This document shows, one piece after another, positions 18,601 through 26,777 of a stretch of DNA of 64,000 nt. The notes below the pieces were generated by a model that did no database searches, was not told where the DNA came from, and saw only the letters and a list, made by a program, of their open reading frames with translations. The stretch covers positions 4,216,001 through 4,280,000 of the forward strand of contig CP066552.1 in the NCBI GenBank assembly GCA_016415585.1, given 5' to 3'. A program made the position numbers and the translations under genes. Within the stretch, counting starts at the first letter, position 1; each line of letters opens with the position of its first letter. This DNA comes from Pectobacterium carotovorum (lineage in GTDB: Bacteria > Pseudomonadota > Gammaproteobacteria > Enterobacterales > Enterobacteriaceae).

Positions 18601-18852
18601 CTACAGATTGACATCCTTATTCACATAAACCGTGAAGCCATCTGGTTTTAAATCTGGATGATCAATTGAAATATCATTTATAACCTTACCCGTTAACGTA
18701 TAAATTAAGTGCCCAGCAATATGCCGACACTTTTCATATTCATCCTGAGGCAAAGAGCTTTTCAGCACGACTAATTCTGCTTTGATTTGCTCGATAAGAA
18801 CAATTGATTTTTCAATTAAATTTTCTGCGATATTTTTATCTGAGATGAACAT
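18601..18852 (-). CDS. Small helical cytosolic protein, unknown function
   Basis: 83 residues, no signal peptide or membrane segment. Residues 5-45 are predicted helical with heptad-like spacing (NLIEKSIVLIEQIKAELVVLKSSL), and the C-terminal half looks like a small alpha/beta domain (GKVINDISIDHPDLKPDGFTVYV). AGGA lies eight bases upstream of the ATG. It is the first gene of the AT-rich cluster on the minus strand, 122 bases before the twin-CX3C gene. The size and position would fit an immunity or regulatory protein, but nothing in the sequence proves this. Confidence 0.55.
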   Translation of the reverse strand: MFISDKNIAENLIEKSIVLIEQIKAELVVLKSSLPQDEYEKCRHIAGHLIYTLTGKVINDISIDHPDLKPDGFTVYVNKDVNL

Positions 18853-19338
18853 CTTACGATCCTAGTGGCGTGTCGAAAATGGCTTTCATGCATTCTAATA
18901 ACGCTACCCCTCACACATTTAACAGTCAAGAAAAACATACCTTGTCAACAAAAAATATGTGGCGAAAAATATTTATGCAGTTCAACGTCTGCGGCCCATC
19001 GATGGCTTCTCTATTTTTTAGTTTTTTCTTAGCGCCTCACAGCAGTGAGCGACAATATTCAGCGGTACAACTTCTCTGCAGACAGAGGAAAATCGGGGCT
19101 ATGTGTTTACGCGATGTCAGAACATAAAATTAGCAAGATAATAATTATATATGTAATTAATAATTTATTTCCGCAACCACCACCTTTATTAATAGGTATT
19201 ATTTATTAGATTCAATATAAAAAACGATTACTTTGAAATTATTTTTAACAAAAAAAATAATAAACAAAAACCGCCTATGAATTAACTCAGTTTTTAAAAA
19301 GGCAGGAAAGCTAAGAAAATTAGCTTTAAAGTAATATT
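18853..19338. other. AT-rich intergenic stretch upstream of the first pectate lyase
   Basis: No convincing gene. It should contain the minus-strand promoter of the ferredoxin cluster near 18853-18950. A weak hairpin AAAGCTAA/TTAGCTTT lies at 19307-19327. One short frame (18870-19127) is open but has no ribosome-binding site. Confidence 0.5.
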
Positions 19339-19354
19339 TTTGATGGCGATCACA
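19339..19354 (+). promoter_or_regulatory. Candidate CRP site upstream of the first pectate lyase
   Basis: TTTGA-TGGCGA-TCACA matches TGTGA-N6-TCACA at nine of ten positions. The surrounding TTGATGGCGATCACAGTT recurs as TTGATGTCGCTCACAGTT upstream of the third pectate lyase at nearly the same distance from the start codon (about 340 bases). Confidence 0.6.
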
Positions 19355-19607
19355 GTTGCTCAATAAGCGAATAAATCACGCATATCAAATGGATGAAAAA
19401 TAAAGAATCCAGATTGAAAGAACAAAGATAAAAAAACATAACACCATGAATTAAAATGATTTAAATAGAAATTGGTTTCTATTTAAAATAGATAGACACA
19501 AATCCTCTCAACTGTCCTCTGTTATTTAATTAATATATTTAACGCCCCATCTTGTATTGTTTATTTTTTCTGTTAACACTTAGCTTGGCTTTATAGACAA
19601 ACCTTAA

Positions 19608-19624
19608 TTTCATTTTTGTTGAAA
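19608..19624 (+). promoter_or_regulatory. Conserved dyad in the promoter of the first pectate lyase
   Basis: TTTCATTTTTGTTGAAA, a dyad with half-sites TTTCA and TGAAA, ends 72 bases before the start codon. The same element occurs at almost the same distance before the second and third pectate lyases. It could be an operator (KdgR or another pectinase regulator); the half-site order is opposite to the GAAA...TTTC usually given for KdgR. Confidence 0.6.
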
Positions 19625-19696
19625 TGGCCTTTTTAAATTACACAGGGTGTGTAGTGATAAATACCCAAAAAAATTCTATGTCAAGGAGAGTACATA

Positions 19697-20821
19697 ATGA
19701 AATACCTACTGCCTTCTGCAGCAGCTGGGCTGTTGCTGCTCGCTGCCCAACCGACAATGGCGGCAAATACGGGGGGTTATGCCACCACTGACGGCGGCGA
19801 CGTTTCTGGTGCTGTGAAAAAAACTGCGCGTTCTCTGCAAGAGATCGTCGATATCATTGAGGCTGCGAAAAAGGACTCAAGCGGTAAAGCGGTAAAAGGT
19901 GGGGCCTACCCACTCGTGATTACCTATAACGGTAATGAAGATGCGCTAATCAAAGCCGCCGAAGCTAACATCTGCGGCCAGTGGAGCAAAGATCCACGCG
20001 GTGTGGAAATCAAAGAGTTCACCAAAGGGATCACTATCCTCGGAACCAACGGTTCTTCCGCTAACTTCGGTATCTGGATGGTTAACTCTTCCAACGTTAT
20101 CGTACGTAACATGCGCTTCGGCTATATGCCGGGCGGCGCAAAAGACGGCGATGCCATCCGTATTGATAACACACCGAACGTTTGGATCGATCACAACGAG
20201 ATCTTCGCCAAAAACTTCGAATGTGCTGGGACGCCAGACAACGACACCACTTTTGAATCCGCGGTTGATATCAAGAAAGCCTCAACCAACGTCACCGTGT
20301 CGTACAACTATATCCATGGCGTGAAAAAGGTAGGGTTGAGCGGTTCAAGCAACACGGATACAGGGCGTAACCTGACTTACCATCACAATATTTACAGCGA
20401 TGTTAACTCACGTCTGCCGCTGCAACGTGGTGGCCAAGTCCATGCTTATAACAACCTGTATGACGGCATCAAAAGTTCAGGCTTTAACGTCCGTCAGAAA
20501 GGGATCGCACTGATCGAAAGTAACTGGTTCGAAAATGCGCTCAACCCAGTGACCGCACGTAATGACGATTCCAACTTCGGTACTTGGGAACTCCGTAACA
20601 ACAACATTACCAGCCCATCTGATTTTGCTAAATACAACATCACCTGGGGTAAACCATCCACACCGCACATCAATGCGGATGACTGGAAGAGCACCGGTAA
20701 ATTCCCAGCCGTCCCATATAGCTACTCTCCAGTTTCTGCACAGTGCGTGAAGGATAAACTGGCAAGCTACGCAGGCGTAGGTAAAAACCTGGCAGTACTG
20801 ACAGCAGCCAACTGTAAATAA
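19697..20821 (+). CDS. Secreted pectate lyase, first of three tandem copies (PL1)
   Basis: Extracellular endo-pectate lyase that cleaves polygalacturonate by Ca-dependent beta-elimination, a main maceration factor in soft rot. A 22-residue Sec signal peptide (MKYLLPSAAAGLLLL, ending TMA) is followed by a 352-residue mature enzyme with the parallel beta-helix pattern of family PL1. Visible are GDAIRIDNTPNVWIDHNEIF (Ca/substrate face), the asparagine-rich turn TNVTVSYNYIHG and the catalytic RLPLQR motif followed by GGQVHAYNNLYDG. Cysteines in NICGQW, FECAGT, AQCVKD and ANCK can form two disulfides. It presumably leaves through the type II Out system. AAGGAGAG precedes the ATG. The 5' part resembles the third copy and the 3' part the second copy. 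Confidence 0.95.
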   Translation: MKYLLPSAAAGLLLLAAQPTMAANTGGYATTDGGDVSGAVKKTARSLQEIVDIIEAAKKDSSGKAVKGGAYPLVITYNGNEDALIKAAEANICGQWSKDPRGVEIKEFTKGITILGTNGSSANFGIWMVNSSNVIVRNMRFGYMPGGAKDGDAIRIDNTPNVWIDHNEIFAKNFECAGTPDNDTTFESAVDIKKASTNVTVSYNYIHGVKKVGLSGSSNTDTGRNLTYHHNIYSDVNSRLPLQRGGQVHAYNNLYDGIKSSGFNVRQKGIALIESNWFENALNPVTARNDDSNFGTWELRNNNITSPSDFAKYNITWGKPSTPHINADDWKSTGKFPAVPYSYSPVSAQCVKDKLASYAGVGKNLAVLTAANCK

Positions 20822-20864
20822 ACGCGTTAAGCCCGACGCATTCATTCTGCGCCGGGTGCTTCCT

Positions 20865-20893
20865 GAGCGAGTGCTTCGGCCTCGCTCATTTTT
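20865..20893 (+). terminator. Terminator of the first pectate lyase gene
   Basis: GAGCGAG (20865-20871) pairs with CTCGCTC (20881-20887), followed by ATTTTT. The same GAGCGAG stem recurs after the other two copies. Confidence 0.85.
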
Positions 20894-21398
20894 AAGGGAC
20901 CAGCGCAAGGTTGTCAGCGTGACCTTCATGAAAACAGACGTCATGCTAATGATCATTTAGCCAATAAACCGCGATGAATGATGAAGTCTATTTTCCGCTT
21001 ATCACATAAAGAAACGCCATATAGCGACTCATAATAATTATTTTTTAACAAACTAAAATTCACTATAAAATTGATTCATCACGTAAACAATATTGAATAG
21101 GCCTGTGATAGTATATTTTGACTTAAGATGACTTCCTTACCCTAGCAACAGCGATTGCCACAAGAGAAAATAACCATTTAAAACCCAACCAATAAAGAAA
21201 CCCGAGTGCATTTATCATCCGCTAAAAAACTAACCTTATGATTTAAGGTTATTTTAAAAGAAAACTGTTTCCTATAAAATCATAATTATCCAATCATCAA
21301 TATTACAAAATGTTTCAACTGCAATACATTTAACATTTCACCCTTGAACTGATCTTATTTTTTGACCACACTCCCCTTGGTTTTTCACAAAAATTGAA
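20894..21398. other. AT-rich upstream region of the second pectate lyase
   Basis: About 500 bases without a gene. It contains an isolated TGTGA (21104-21108) but no TCACA partner, so the CRP-like site found before copies one and three is not seen here. Confidence 0.45.
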
Positions 21399-21415
21399 AT
21401 TCATTTTTGTTGAAA
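21399..21415 (+). promoter_or_regulatory. Conserved dyad in the promoter of the second pectate lyase
   Basis: ATTCATTTTTGTTGAAA, one base different from the first copy's element, ends 74 bases before the ATG. Its left half-site is therefore imperfect. Confidence 0.55.
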
Positions 21416-21489
21416 AATTTGTATCTGTTACATCGGGCATAGGGATCGATAAATGCCCATGAAAATTCTATTCCAAGGAGACTGTGATA

Positions 21490-22614
21490 ATGAAATACCT
21501 ATTGCCTACGGCAGCCGCCGGATTGCTATTACTCGCGGCTCAACCCACAATGGCCGCCAATACGGGCGGCTATGCCACTACGGATGGTGGGGACGTGTCC
21601 GGTGCCGTGAAAAAAACGGCACGTTCTATGAAAGAAATTGTGGATATTATTGAAGCCGCGCAAGTGGATTCAAAAGGCAAGAAAGTCAAAGGCGGTGCTT
21701 ACCCGCTCATCATCACCTATAGCGGTAACGAAGATTCATTAATCAAAGCGGCTGAAAAGAATATCTGCGGCCAGTGGAGTAAGGACGCACGCGGCGTACA
21801 AATCAAAGAGTTCACCAAAGGCATTACTATCCAAGGCACCAATGGCTCATCTGCCAACTTCGGTGTTTGGATCGTGAATTCTTCTAACGTCGTGGTACGT
21901 AACATGCGCTTTGGCTATATGCCGGGCGGCGCGCAAGACGGCGATGCCATTCGTATCGATAACTCACCGAACGTCTGGATCGACCACAACGAGATCTTTG
22001 CCAAGAATTTTGAGTGTAAAGGTACGCCAGACAATGACACCACCTTTGAATCAGCGATTGATATCAAGAAAGGGTCAACTAACGTCACCGTATCCTACAA
22101 CTATATTCATGGCATCAAGAAAGTTGGCCTGAGCGGTGCAAGCAATACAGATACGGGTCGTAACCTGACTTACCATCACAATATCTATCGCGATGTTAAC
22201 TCACGTCTGCCGCTGCAGCGTGGTGGTCTGGTTCACGCGTACAACAACCTGTATGACGGCATCACCGGTTCAGGCTTTAACGTGCGTCAGAAAGGGATCG
22301 CGCTGATTGAAAGCAACTGGTTCGAAAATGCGCTCAACCCAGTGACAGCACGTAACGACAGTTCCAACTTCGGTACTTGGGAACTCCGTAACAACAACAT
22401 TACCAGCCCATCTGATTTTGCTAAATACAAAATCACCTGGGGCAAACCCTCCTCTCCTCACATCAATGCAGATGACTGGAAGAGTACTGGTAAGTTCCCT
22501 TCCATCTCCTATAAGTACACCCCAGTTTCTGCGCAGTGCGTGAAGGATAAACTGGCAAACTATGCTGGTGTAGGCAAAAACCTGGCAGTACTGACAGCGG
22601 CTAACTGCAAATAA
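21490..22614 (+). CDS. pelB: Secreted pectate lyase, second tandem copy (PelB-type leader)
   Basis: 374-residue PL1 pectate lyase, paralogue of its neighbours and with the same motifs (VWIDHNEIF, RLPLQR, GGLVHAYNN, four Cys). The signal peptide starts MKYLLPTAAAGLLLLAAQP and differs from the leader of the classic PelB used in expression vectors only at residue 20 (Thr for Ala), which is why I use that symbol; the letter naming of these genes varies between strains. ATG 21490 is chosen over an in-frame GTG at 21484 because the AAGGAG then has normal spacing. A 60-70 base block near 22363-22430 is identical to the first copy while the 5' end is much more diverged. Confidence 0.93.
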   Translation: MKYLLPTAAAGLLLLAAQPTMAANTGGYATTDGGDVSGAVKKTARSMKEIVDIIEAAQVDSKGKKVKGGAYPLIITYSGNEDSLIKAAEKNICGQWSKDARGVQIKEFTKGITIQGTNGSSANFGVWIVNSSNVVVRNMRFGYMPGGAQDGDAIRIDNSPNVWIDHNEIFAKNFECKGTPDNDTTFESAIDIKKGSTNVTVSYNYIHGIKKVGLSGASNTDTGRNLTYHHNIYRDVNSRLPLQRGGLVHAYNNLYDGITGSGFNVRQKGIALIESNWFENALNPVTARNDSSNFGTWELRNNNITSPSDFAKYKITWGKPSSPHINADDWKSTGKFPSISYKYTPVSAQCVKDKLANYAGVGKNLAVLTAANCK

Positions 22615-22708
22615 ACGTGGTCAGGCTTTCTCTGTCGAATCAAGACCGGAAGCAATAAGCCTGAATGTTTCGCGGCCATGACTCTTCGCGCTAAGACATG
22701 GTTCTATC

Positions 22709-22740
22709 CGAGCGAGCTCTAAGAGCTCGCTCGTTTTTTA
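22709..22740 (+). terminator. Terminator of the second pectate lyase gene
   Basis: A perfect 12-base stem, CGAGCGAGCTCT with AGAGCTCGCTCG, is followed by TTTTTTA. Confidence 0.92.
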
Positions 22741-23231
22741 TGGAATCTACGCATGAGAGTGGATAGGCATTCCTAAAAAGTATGCATACATTAAATACCA
22801 AGCTAATTATTTTTATGGTAAATTAATGGCTTGATTTATTAATGAAGAAACCATCCTTTAATTAAGGATTAATCGATAAAAATAACAGCATTCAATCAAC
22901 ACATGATTAATTAATAATTTGATCGGCATCAAATATTTCTTACGCCATCCTCTCAATGAGAAATTTTTACTTATTTATTGATGTCGCTCACAGTTATCGC
23001 CTCTATCAAATCGCATCCAACAGTAAGTAATAAAACGAAATATAATTTTATTTTTCATAAAAATTCAAAGCGGCTTAATTTTAGAAAAAATGAAAAAAAT
23101 ATTATCTTTTAAAATAGTTACTTATTATCCATACGTATTTCCATCGTTATTCATCCTATATATTTAATATCGAAATATTGAATTCTTTTATTTTTATGGT
23201 AAGACTTAATTGGGATTTCAATAAACCCTGA
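22741..23231. other. AT-rich upstream region of the third pectate lyase
   Basis: About 490 bases without a gene; it carries the CRP-like site at 22977-22992 listed separately. Confidence 0.45.
22977..22992 (+). promoter_or_regulatory. Candidate CRP site upstream of the third pectate lyase
   Basis: ATTGA-TGTCGC-TCACA has a perfect right half and three of five matches on the left. It shares the extended core TTGATGKCGMTCACAGTT with the site before the first copy, about 333 bases before the start codon. Confidence 0.5.
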
Positions 23232-23248
23232 TTTCATTTTTATTGAAA
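23232..23248 (+). promoter_or_regulatory. Conserved dyad in the promoter of the third pectate lyase
   Basis: TTTCATTTTTATTGAAA, one base different from the first copy's element, ends 76 bases before the start codon. TATAAT-like sequence follows at about 23259-23264, so the dyad lies in the promoter. Confidence 0.58.
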
Positions 23249-23324
23249 CACCTAAATAATATAATCTGGGTTATGTGGATCATAAATGCCCAAACAAAAA
23301 TTCAATTCCAAGGAGAGTACCTTA

Positions 23325-24449
23325 ATGAAATACCTACTACCTTCTGCAGCCGCTGGGCTGTTATTGCTTGCGGCCCAACCAACGATGGCGGCAAATACGG
23401 GGGGTTATGCTACCACTGACGGTGGTGACGTTGCCGGTGCCGTGAAAAAAACGGCGCGCTCCATGCAAGACATCATTGATATCATCGAAGCCGCGAAGCT
23501 GGATTCCAATGGTAAGAAAGTCAAAGGTGGCGCTTATCCGCTCGTCATCACCTATAACGGTAATGAAGACGCGCTGATCAAAGCCGCAGAGAACGACATC
23601 TGTGGTCAATGGAAGAAAGACGCACGCGGTGTGGAAATCAAAGAATTCACCAAAGGGATTACCATCATCGGAACCAATGGATCGTCCGCCAACTTCGGGA
23701 TCTGGCTGACAAAATCATCCGATATCGTCATACGTAACATGCGCTTTGGTTACATGCCAGGCGGCGCGCAGGATGGTGATGCCATTCGTATCGATAACAC
23801 GCCGAACGTCTGGATCGACCACAACGAAATCTTCGCCAAAAACTTTGAATGCGCAGGTACAAAAGACGGTGACACGACATTCGAATCCGCAATTGATATT
23901 AAGAAAGCGTCAACCAACGTGACCGTGTCGTACAACTACATTCATGGCATCAAAAAAGTGGGGCTGAGCGGCTTCAGCAGCAGCGATACGGGCCGTGACC
24001 TGACTTATCATCACAATATTTACGACGACGTTAACGCTCGCCTCCCACTGCAACGTGGTGGTCAGGTTCACGCGTACAACAACTTGTATACTGGCATCAC
24101 CAGCTCTGGCCTGAACGTGCGTCAGAAAGGGATTGCGCTGATCGAACGTAACTGGTTCGAGAATGCGAAAAACCCAGTGACCTCACGTTACGATGGTTCC
24201 AACTTCGGTACGTGGGAACTGCGTAATAACAACGTCATGAGCCCAGCCGACTTCGCTAAATACAACATCACTTGGGATAAAGATGCCAAACCCTACGTGA
24301 ATGCCGAAGACTGGAAAAGCACCGGTACGTTCGCTTCTGTTCCTTACAGCTACTCTCCGGTTTCGGCACAGTGCGTGAAGGACAAACTGGCGAACTATGC
24401 TGGCGTGAACAAAAATCTTGCGGTGCTGACGGCAGCAAATTGCAACTAA
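23325..24449 (+). CDS. Secreted pectate lyase, third tandem copy (PL1)
   Basis: 374-residue PL1 pectate lyase with signal peptide (MKYLLPSAAAGLLLL, ending TMA) and the same fold motifs: VWIDHNEIF, TNVTVSYNYIHG, RLPLQRGG. It is the most diverged of the three in the mature C-terminal third (KNPVTSRYDG, DKDAKPYVNAEDW) and ends in Asn where the others end in Lys. ATG 23325 is chosen because AAGGAGAG precedes it and it begins the signal peptide; an upstream in-frame ATG at 23286 would add 13 hydrophilic residues. The pelZ-like gene follows 176 bases later beyond a terminator. Confidence 0.95.
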   Translation: MKYLLPSAAAGLLLLAAQPTMAANTGGYATTDGGDVAGAVKKTARSMQDIIDIIEAAKLDSNGKKVKGGAYPLVITYNGNEDALIKAAENDICGQWKKDARGVEIKEFTKGITIIGTNGSSANFGIWLTKSSDIVIRNMRFGYMPGGAQDGDAIRIDNTPNVWIDHNEIFAKNFECAGTKDGDTTFESAIDIKKASTNVTVSYNYIHGIKKVGLSGFSSSDTGRDLTYHHNIYDDVNARLPLQRGGQVHAYNNLYTGITSSGLNVRQKGIALIERNWFENAKNPVTSRYDGSNFGTWELRNNNVMSPADFAKYNITWDKDAKPYVNAEDWKSTGTFASVPYSYSPVSAQCVKDKLANYAGVNKNLAVLTAANCN

Positions 24450-24571
24450 TTGCGATGTGTAAAGCATGAAAGGTAAATAAGCGGACTTCAGGCTCCGACC
24501 CTCATTGCCCTGTGCTAACCGGAGCCTGCAAGCGAGCTTAACGCCCGTCGGTTTATCGTTCGGGCCGCACT

Positions 24572-24600
24572 TGAGCGAGCCCTAAGGGCTCGCTCATTTT
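24572..24600 (+). terminator. Terminator of the third pectate lyase gene
   Basis: TGAGCGAGCCCT pairs with AGGGCTCGCTCA, followed by TTTTTAT. It lies 25 bases before the pelZ-like start codon, so read-through could feed that gene. Confidence 0.85.
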
Positions 24601-24625
24601 TATCGTTAATATTCAAGGAAATGAA

Positions 24626-25903
24626 ATGAAACGTTCTCTTCTGTTCGCCGCACTGTTCAGCACCGGCTTAGTGTTTAGTGTTGGCATACCGATGGCGAGC
24701 GCCGCCACACCGGCTGCACCAGAGTTGAAAGGATTCGGAGCGGATACCGTAGCAGGCAGCGGTGGACGCATTATTCGCGTCACCACGCTAGCCTCTTCTG
24801 GAGCTGGTTCACTCAGGGAAGCACTGGCTGCCAAAGGTCCGCGCATTATCGTTTTTGAGGTTGGCGGCATTATCGACCTAAATAAAAGTGATCTTAGATT
24901 AAGCGAGCCATTTGTCACCATCGCTGGCCAGACCGCTCCCTCTCCCGGTATCACCATCATTCGCGGCGGAATGGGGATCAGCACACATGATGTGCTGATG
25001 CAGCATATTCGTTTTCGCATCGGCGATGCCGGGACGGGTAAAAAAAGCGGCTTTGAACGCGATGTTTCCATCAACGGCAAAGATGCCTACAACGTCGTGA
25101 TCGACCACTCTAGTTTCGCCTGGGGTACGGACGAAAACCTGTCTATTTCCGGCCCACGTTATGACGGGCCGCAGGGCACCGCACACCGCATCACGCTTTC
25201 GAATAATATCGTTGCTGAAGGCCTATATGATTCGGCTCACACCAAAGGTATTCACTCGATGGGGACGCTGGTTCACGATAACGTGACCGACGTATCGATC
25301 GTGGGCAGCCTGTATGCGCACAACAACGAGCGCAATGCCTGGTTTAAAGCCGGTTCTACAGGTGTCATGGTCAATAACCTGATCTACAACCCCGGCATTT
25401 GGGGCGTTCGCGTCGGTGGCGTAAAAGGAGAGTGGGAAGGGAAAACCATGCCCGCCAGCCCACGCGTCTCCGTTGTGGGTAACGTGATGCACTACGGTGC
25501 GAATACCAAAGCAGGTTTAGGGCTGGTAGGCAGCAACAGCTCCGGCGATGTCTGGATGTCAGATAATCTCGCGTACGATGCCAAGGGCAAAGCGGCACCG
25601 CAAACGTCAGGCAGCGGGATTAATTTACTCAAAGTGTCCCCTATTTGGCCTGCGGGCTTAACGGCATCACCGGCCAGCGCCGTCACCAATCAGGTACTGC
25701 AAAGCGCAGGCGCGCGTCCTAAAGATCGTGATGCCGTTGATAAACGTATCGTGGAGAATTTCAAACAGCGGAAAGGTGGCTTCGTGAACAGCCAGGAAGA
25801 CGTCGGCGGCTATCCCGTTGCAACAGCGACCTACCGTCAGTTGAACGTACCTAGCACTGGCGTGGACGCGTGGCTACAGCAAATGGCTAAAGCGTTGGAA
25901 TAA
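24626..25903 (+). CDS. pelZ: PelZ-like secreted pectate lyase
   Basis: 425 residues with a Sec signal peptide (residues 1-26, MKRSLLFAALFSTGLVF, ending ASA). The mature protein has the beta-helix pattern of family PL1: GSLREALAAKGPRIIVFEVGG near the N-terminus, VTIAGQTAPSPGITI, NVVIDHSSFAWGTDEN and SIVGSLYAHNNERNAWFKAG. Its position right after the pelA/B/C-type genes, its size and its N-terminus fit PelZ of soft-rot bacteria. The usual RxPxxR catalytic motif of PL1 appears as RNAWFK, so specificity or activity may differ from the three neighbours. AAGGAAA precedes the ATG. No promoter dyad like that of the neighbours is seen; it may depend on read-through. Confidence 0.82.
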   Translation: MKRSLLFAALFSTGLVFSVGIPMASAATPAAPELKGFGADTVAGSGGRIIRVTTLASSGAGSLREALAAKGPRIIVFEVGGIIDLNKSDLRLSEPFVTIAGQTAPSPGITIIRGGMGISTHDVLMQHIRFRIGDAGTGKKSGFERDVSINGKDAYNVVIDHSSFAWGTDENLSISGPRYDGPQGTAHRITLSNNIVAEGLYDSAHTKGIHSMGTLVHDNVTDVSIVGSLYAHNNERNAWFKAGSTGVMVNNLIYNPGIWGVRVGGVKGEWEGKTMPASPRVSVVGNVMHYGANTKAGLGLVGSNSSGDVWMSDNLAYDAKGKAAPQTSGSGINLLKVSPIWPAGLTASPASAVTNQVLQSAGARPKDRDAVDKRIVENFKQRKGGFVNSQEDVGGYPVATATYRQLNVPSTGVDAWLQQMAKALE

Positions 25904-25932
25904 TGCAGTCGTTGGTACGTTAACGTTAAGAT

Positions 25933-25962
25933 CGACAAAGGCCACATCAGTGGCCTTTGTCG
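25933..25962. terminator. Bidirectional terminator between pelZ and ppiA
   Basis: CGACAAAGGCCAC (25933-25945) and GTGGCCTTTGTCG (25950-25962) form a perfect 13-base stem with a four-base loop between converging genes. Confidence 0.85.
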
Positions 25963-25983
25963 TATTCTCGGTTCTTTGCTTAT

Positions 25984-26568
25984 CTATTTTGCCAATCCAG
26001 GCAGCACTTTCGCAGACTGAATCACGACTGGCGTGGTCGGCACATTCTGGTAAGGCCCGACATTCTTCGTTGGCACCTGAGAGATCTTATCTACAACTTC
26101 CATGCCCTTCACCACTTTACCGAACACTGCGTAACCAAAATCACGCTGGCCGTGATCGAGGAACGCGTTGTCCGCGACGTTGATAAAGAACTGGCTGGTC
26201 GCACTGTCTTTATCAGACGTGCGCGCCATGGCGATCGTGCCGCGCTGGTTACGTAAACCATTATCGGCTTCATTCTTGATCGGTGCATTGGTCGCTTTTT
26301 GGCTCATTTCGCCAGAAAAGCCGCCGCCCTGAACCATAAAGCCAGGGATCACACGGTGAAATGTCGTCCCGTCATAAAAGCCATTGTTAACGTACTCGAC
26401 GAAATTTTTTACCGAAACGGGTGCCTTTTGGTTATCTAAAGACAGTTCGATATTACCTGCGGACGTCGTCAACAGCACACGCGTGGTGGCGTCGGAAGCC
26501 GCAAAGGCGGAAGAAAATGCCGTCAGTGAAATAAGGGCTGCCGCAGCAACCAGAGTACGTTTGAACAT
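25984..26568 (-). CDS. ppiA: PpiA, periplasmic cyclophilin-type prolyl isomerase
   Basis: Cyclophilin A of the periplasm. A Sec signal peptide ([20 protein letters not shown], cleaved after AFA) precedes the cyclophilin domain. Catalytic and binding residues are seen in [18 protein letters not shown] (Arg and Phe), [12 protein letters not shown] and [20 protein letters not shown] 26568 gives 194 residues (E. coli 190); the longer frame to 26706 would put 46 residues before the signal peptide. In E. coli it is next to yhfG-fic-pabA; here the pectate lyase block lies between it and pabA. Confidence 0.96.
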   Translation of the reverse strand: MFKRTLVAAAALISLTAFSSAFAASDATTRVLLTTSAGNIELSLDNQKAPVSVKNFVEYVNNGFYDGTTFHRVIPGFMVQGGGFSGEMSQKATNAPIKNEADNGLRNQRGTIAMARTSDKDSATSQFFINVADNAFLDHGQRDFGYAVFGKVVKGMEVVDKISQVPTKNVGPYQNVPTTPVVIQSAKVLPGLAK

Positions 26569-26708
26569 GAGAATTCCTTTTTGAAGAGGCCGACTACAGA
26601 AAGCGTAATGATTGTAAGTATCCGCACTCTTCAACGCTACCCATTTACCTTTTTTTACGTATAAAAGTCTGTTCGTAACCAACTGTGAGCAAAAACCTGT
26701 GCCCAAGA

Positions 26709-26734
26709 TAAAAAAAGGGCCGATTCCTCGGCCC
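26709..26734 (-). terminator. Terminator of the ABC importer operon
   Basis: GGGCCGA (26717-26723) pairs with TCGGCCC (26728-26734) around a TTCC loop; on the minus strand it is followed by a U run (plus-strand A run 26711-26716). Confidence 0.85.
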
Positions 26735-26777
26735 TCATCATGATGATTATCACGCAGCGCGACGAGTCAATAAGTAC

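Noticed and set aside
17072..18852. Pectocin (bacteriocin) and immunity gene pair
   Set aside because: A ferredoxin domain is present, but no colicin-M-like catalytic Asp/His/Arg motif was seen in any of the four proteins.
18870..19127. 85-codon plus-strand frame upstream of the first pectate lyase
   Set aside because: No ribosome-binding site, odd composition and no recognisable domain; at most a gene remnant.
19600..19630. Calling the pel promoter dyad a KdgR box outright
   Set aside because: The half-site order is opposite to the GAAA...TTTC form usually described, so the regulator is left open.
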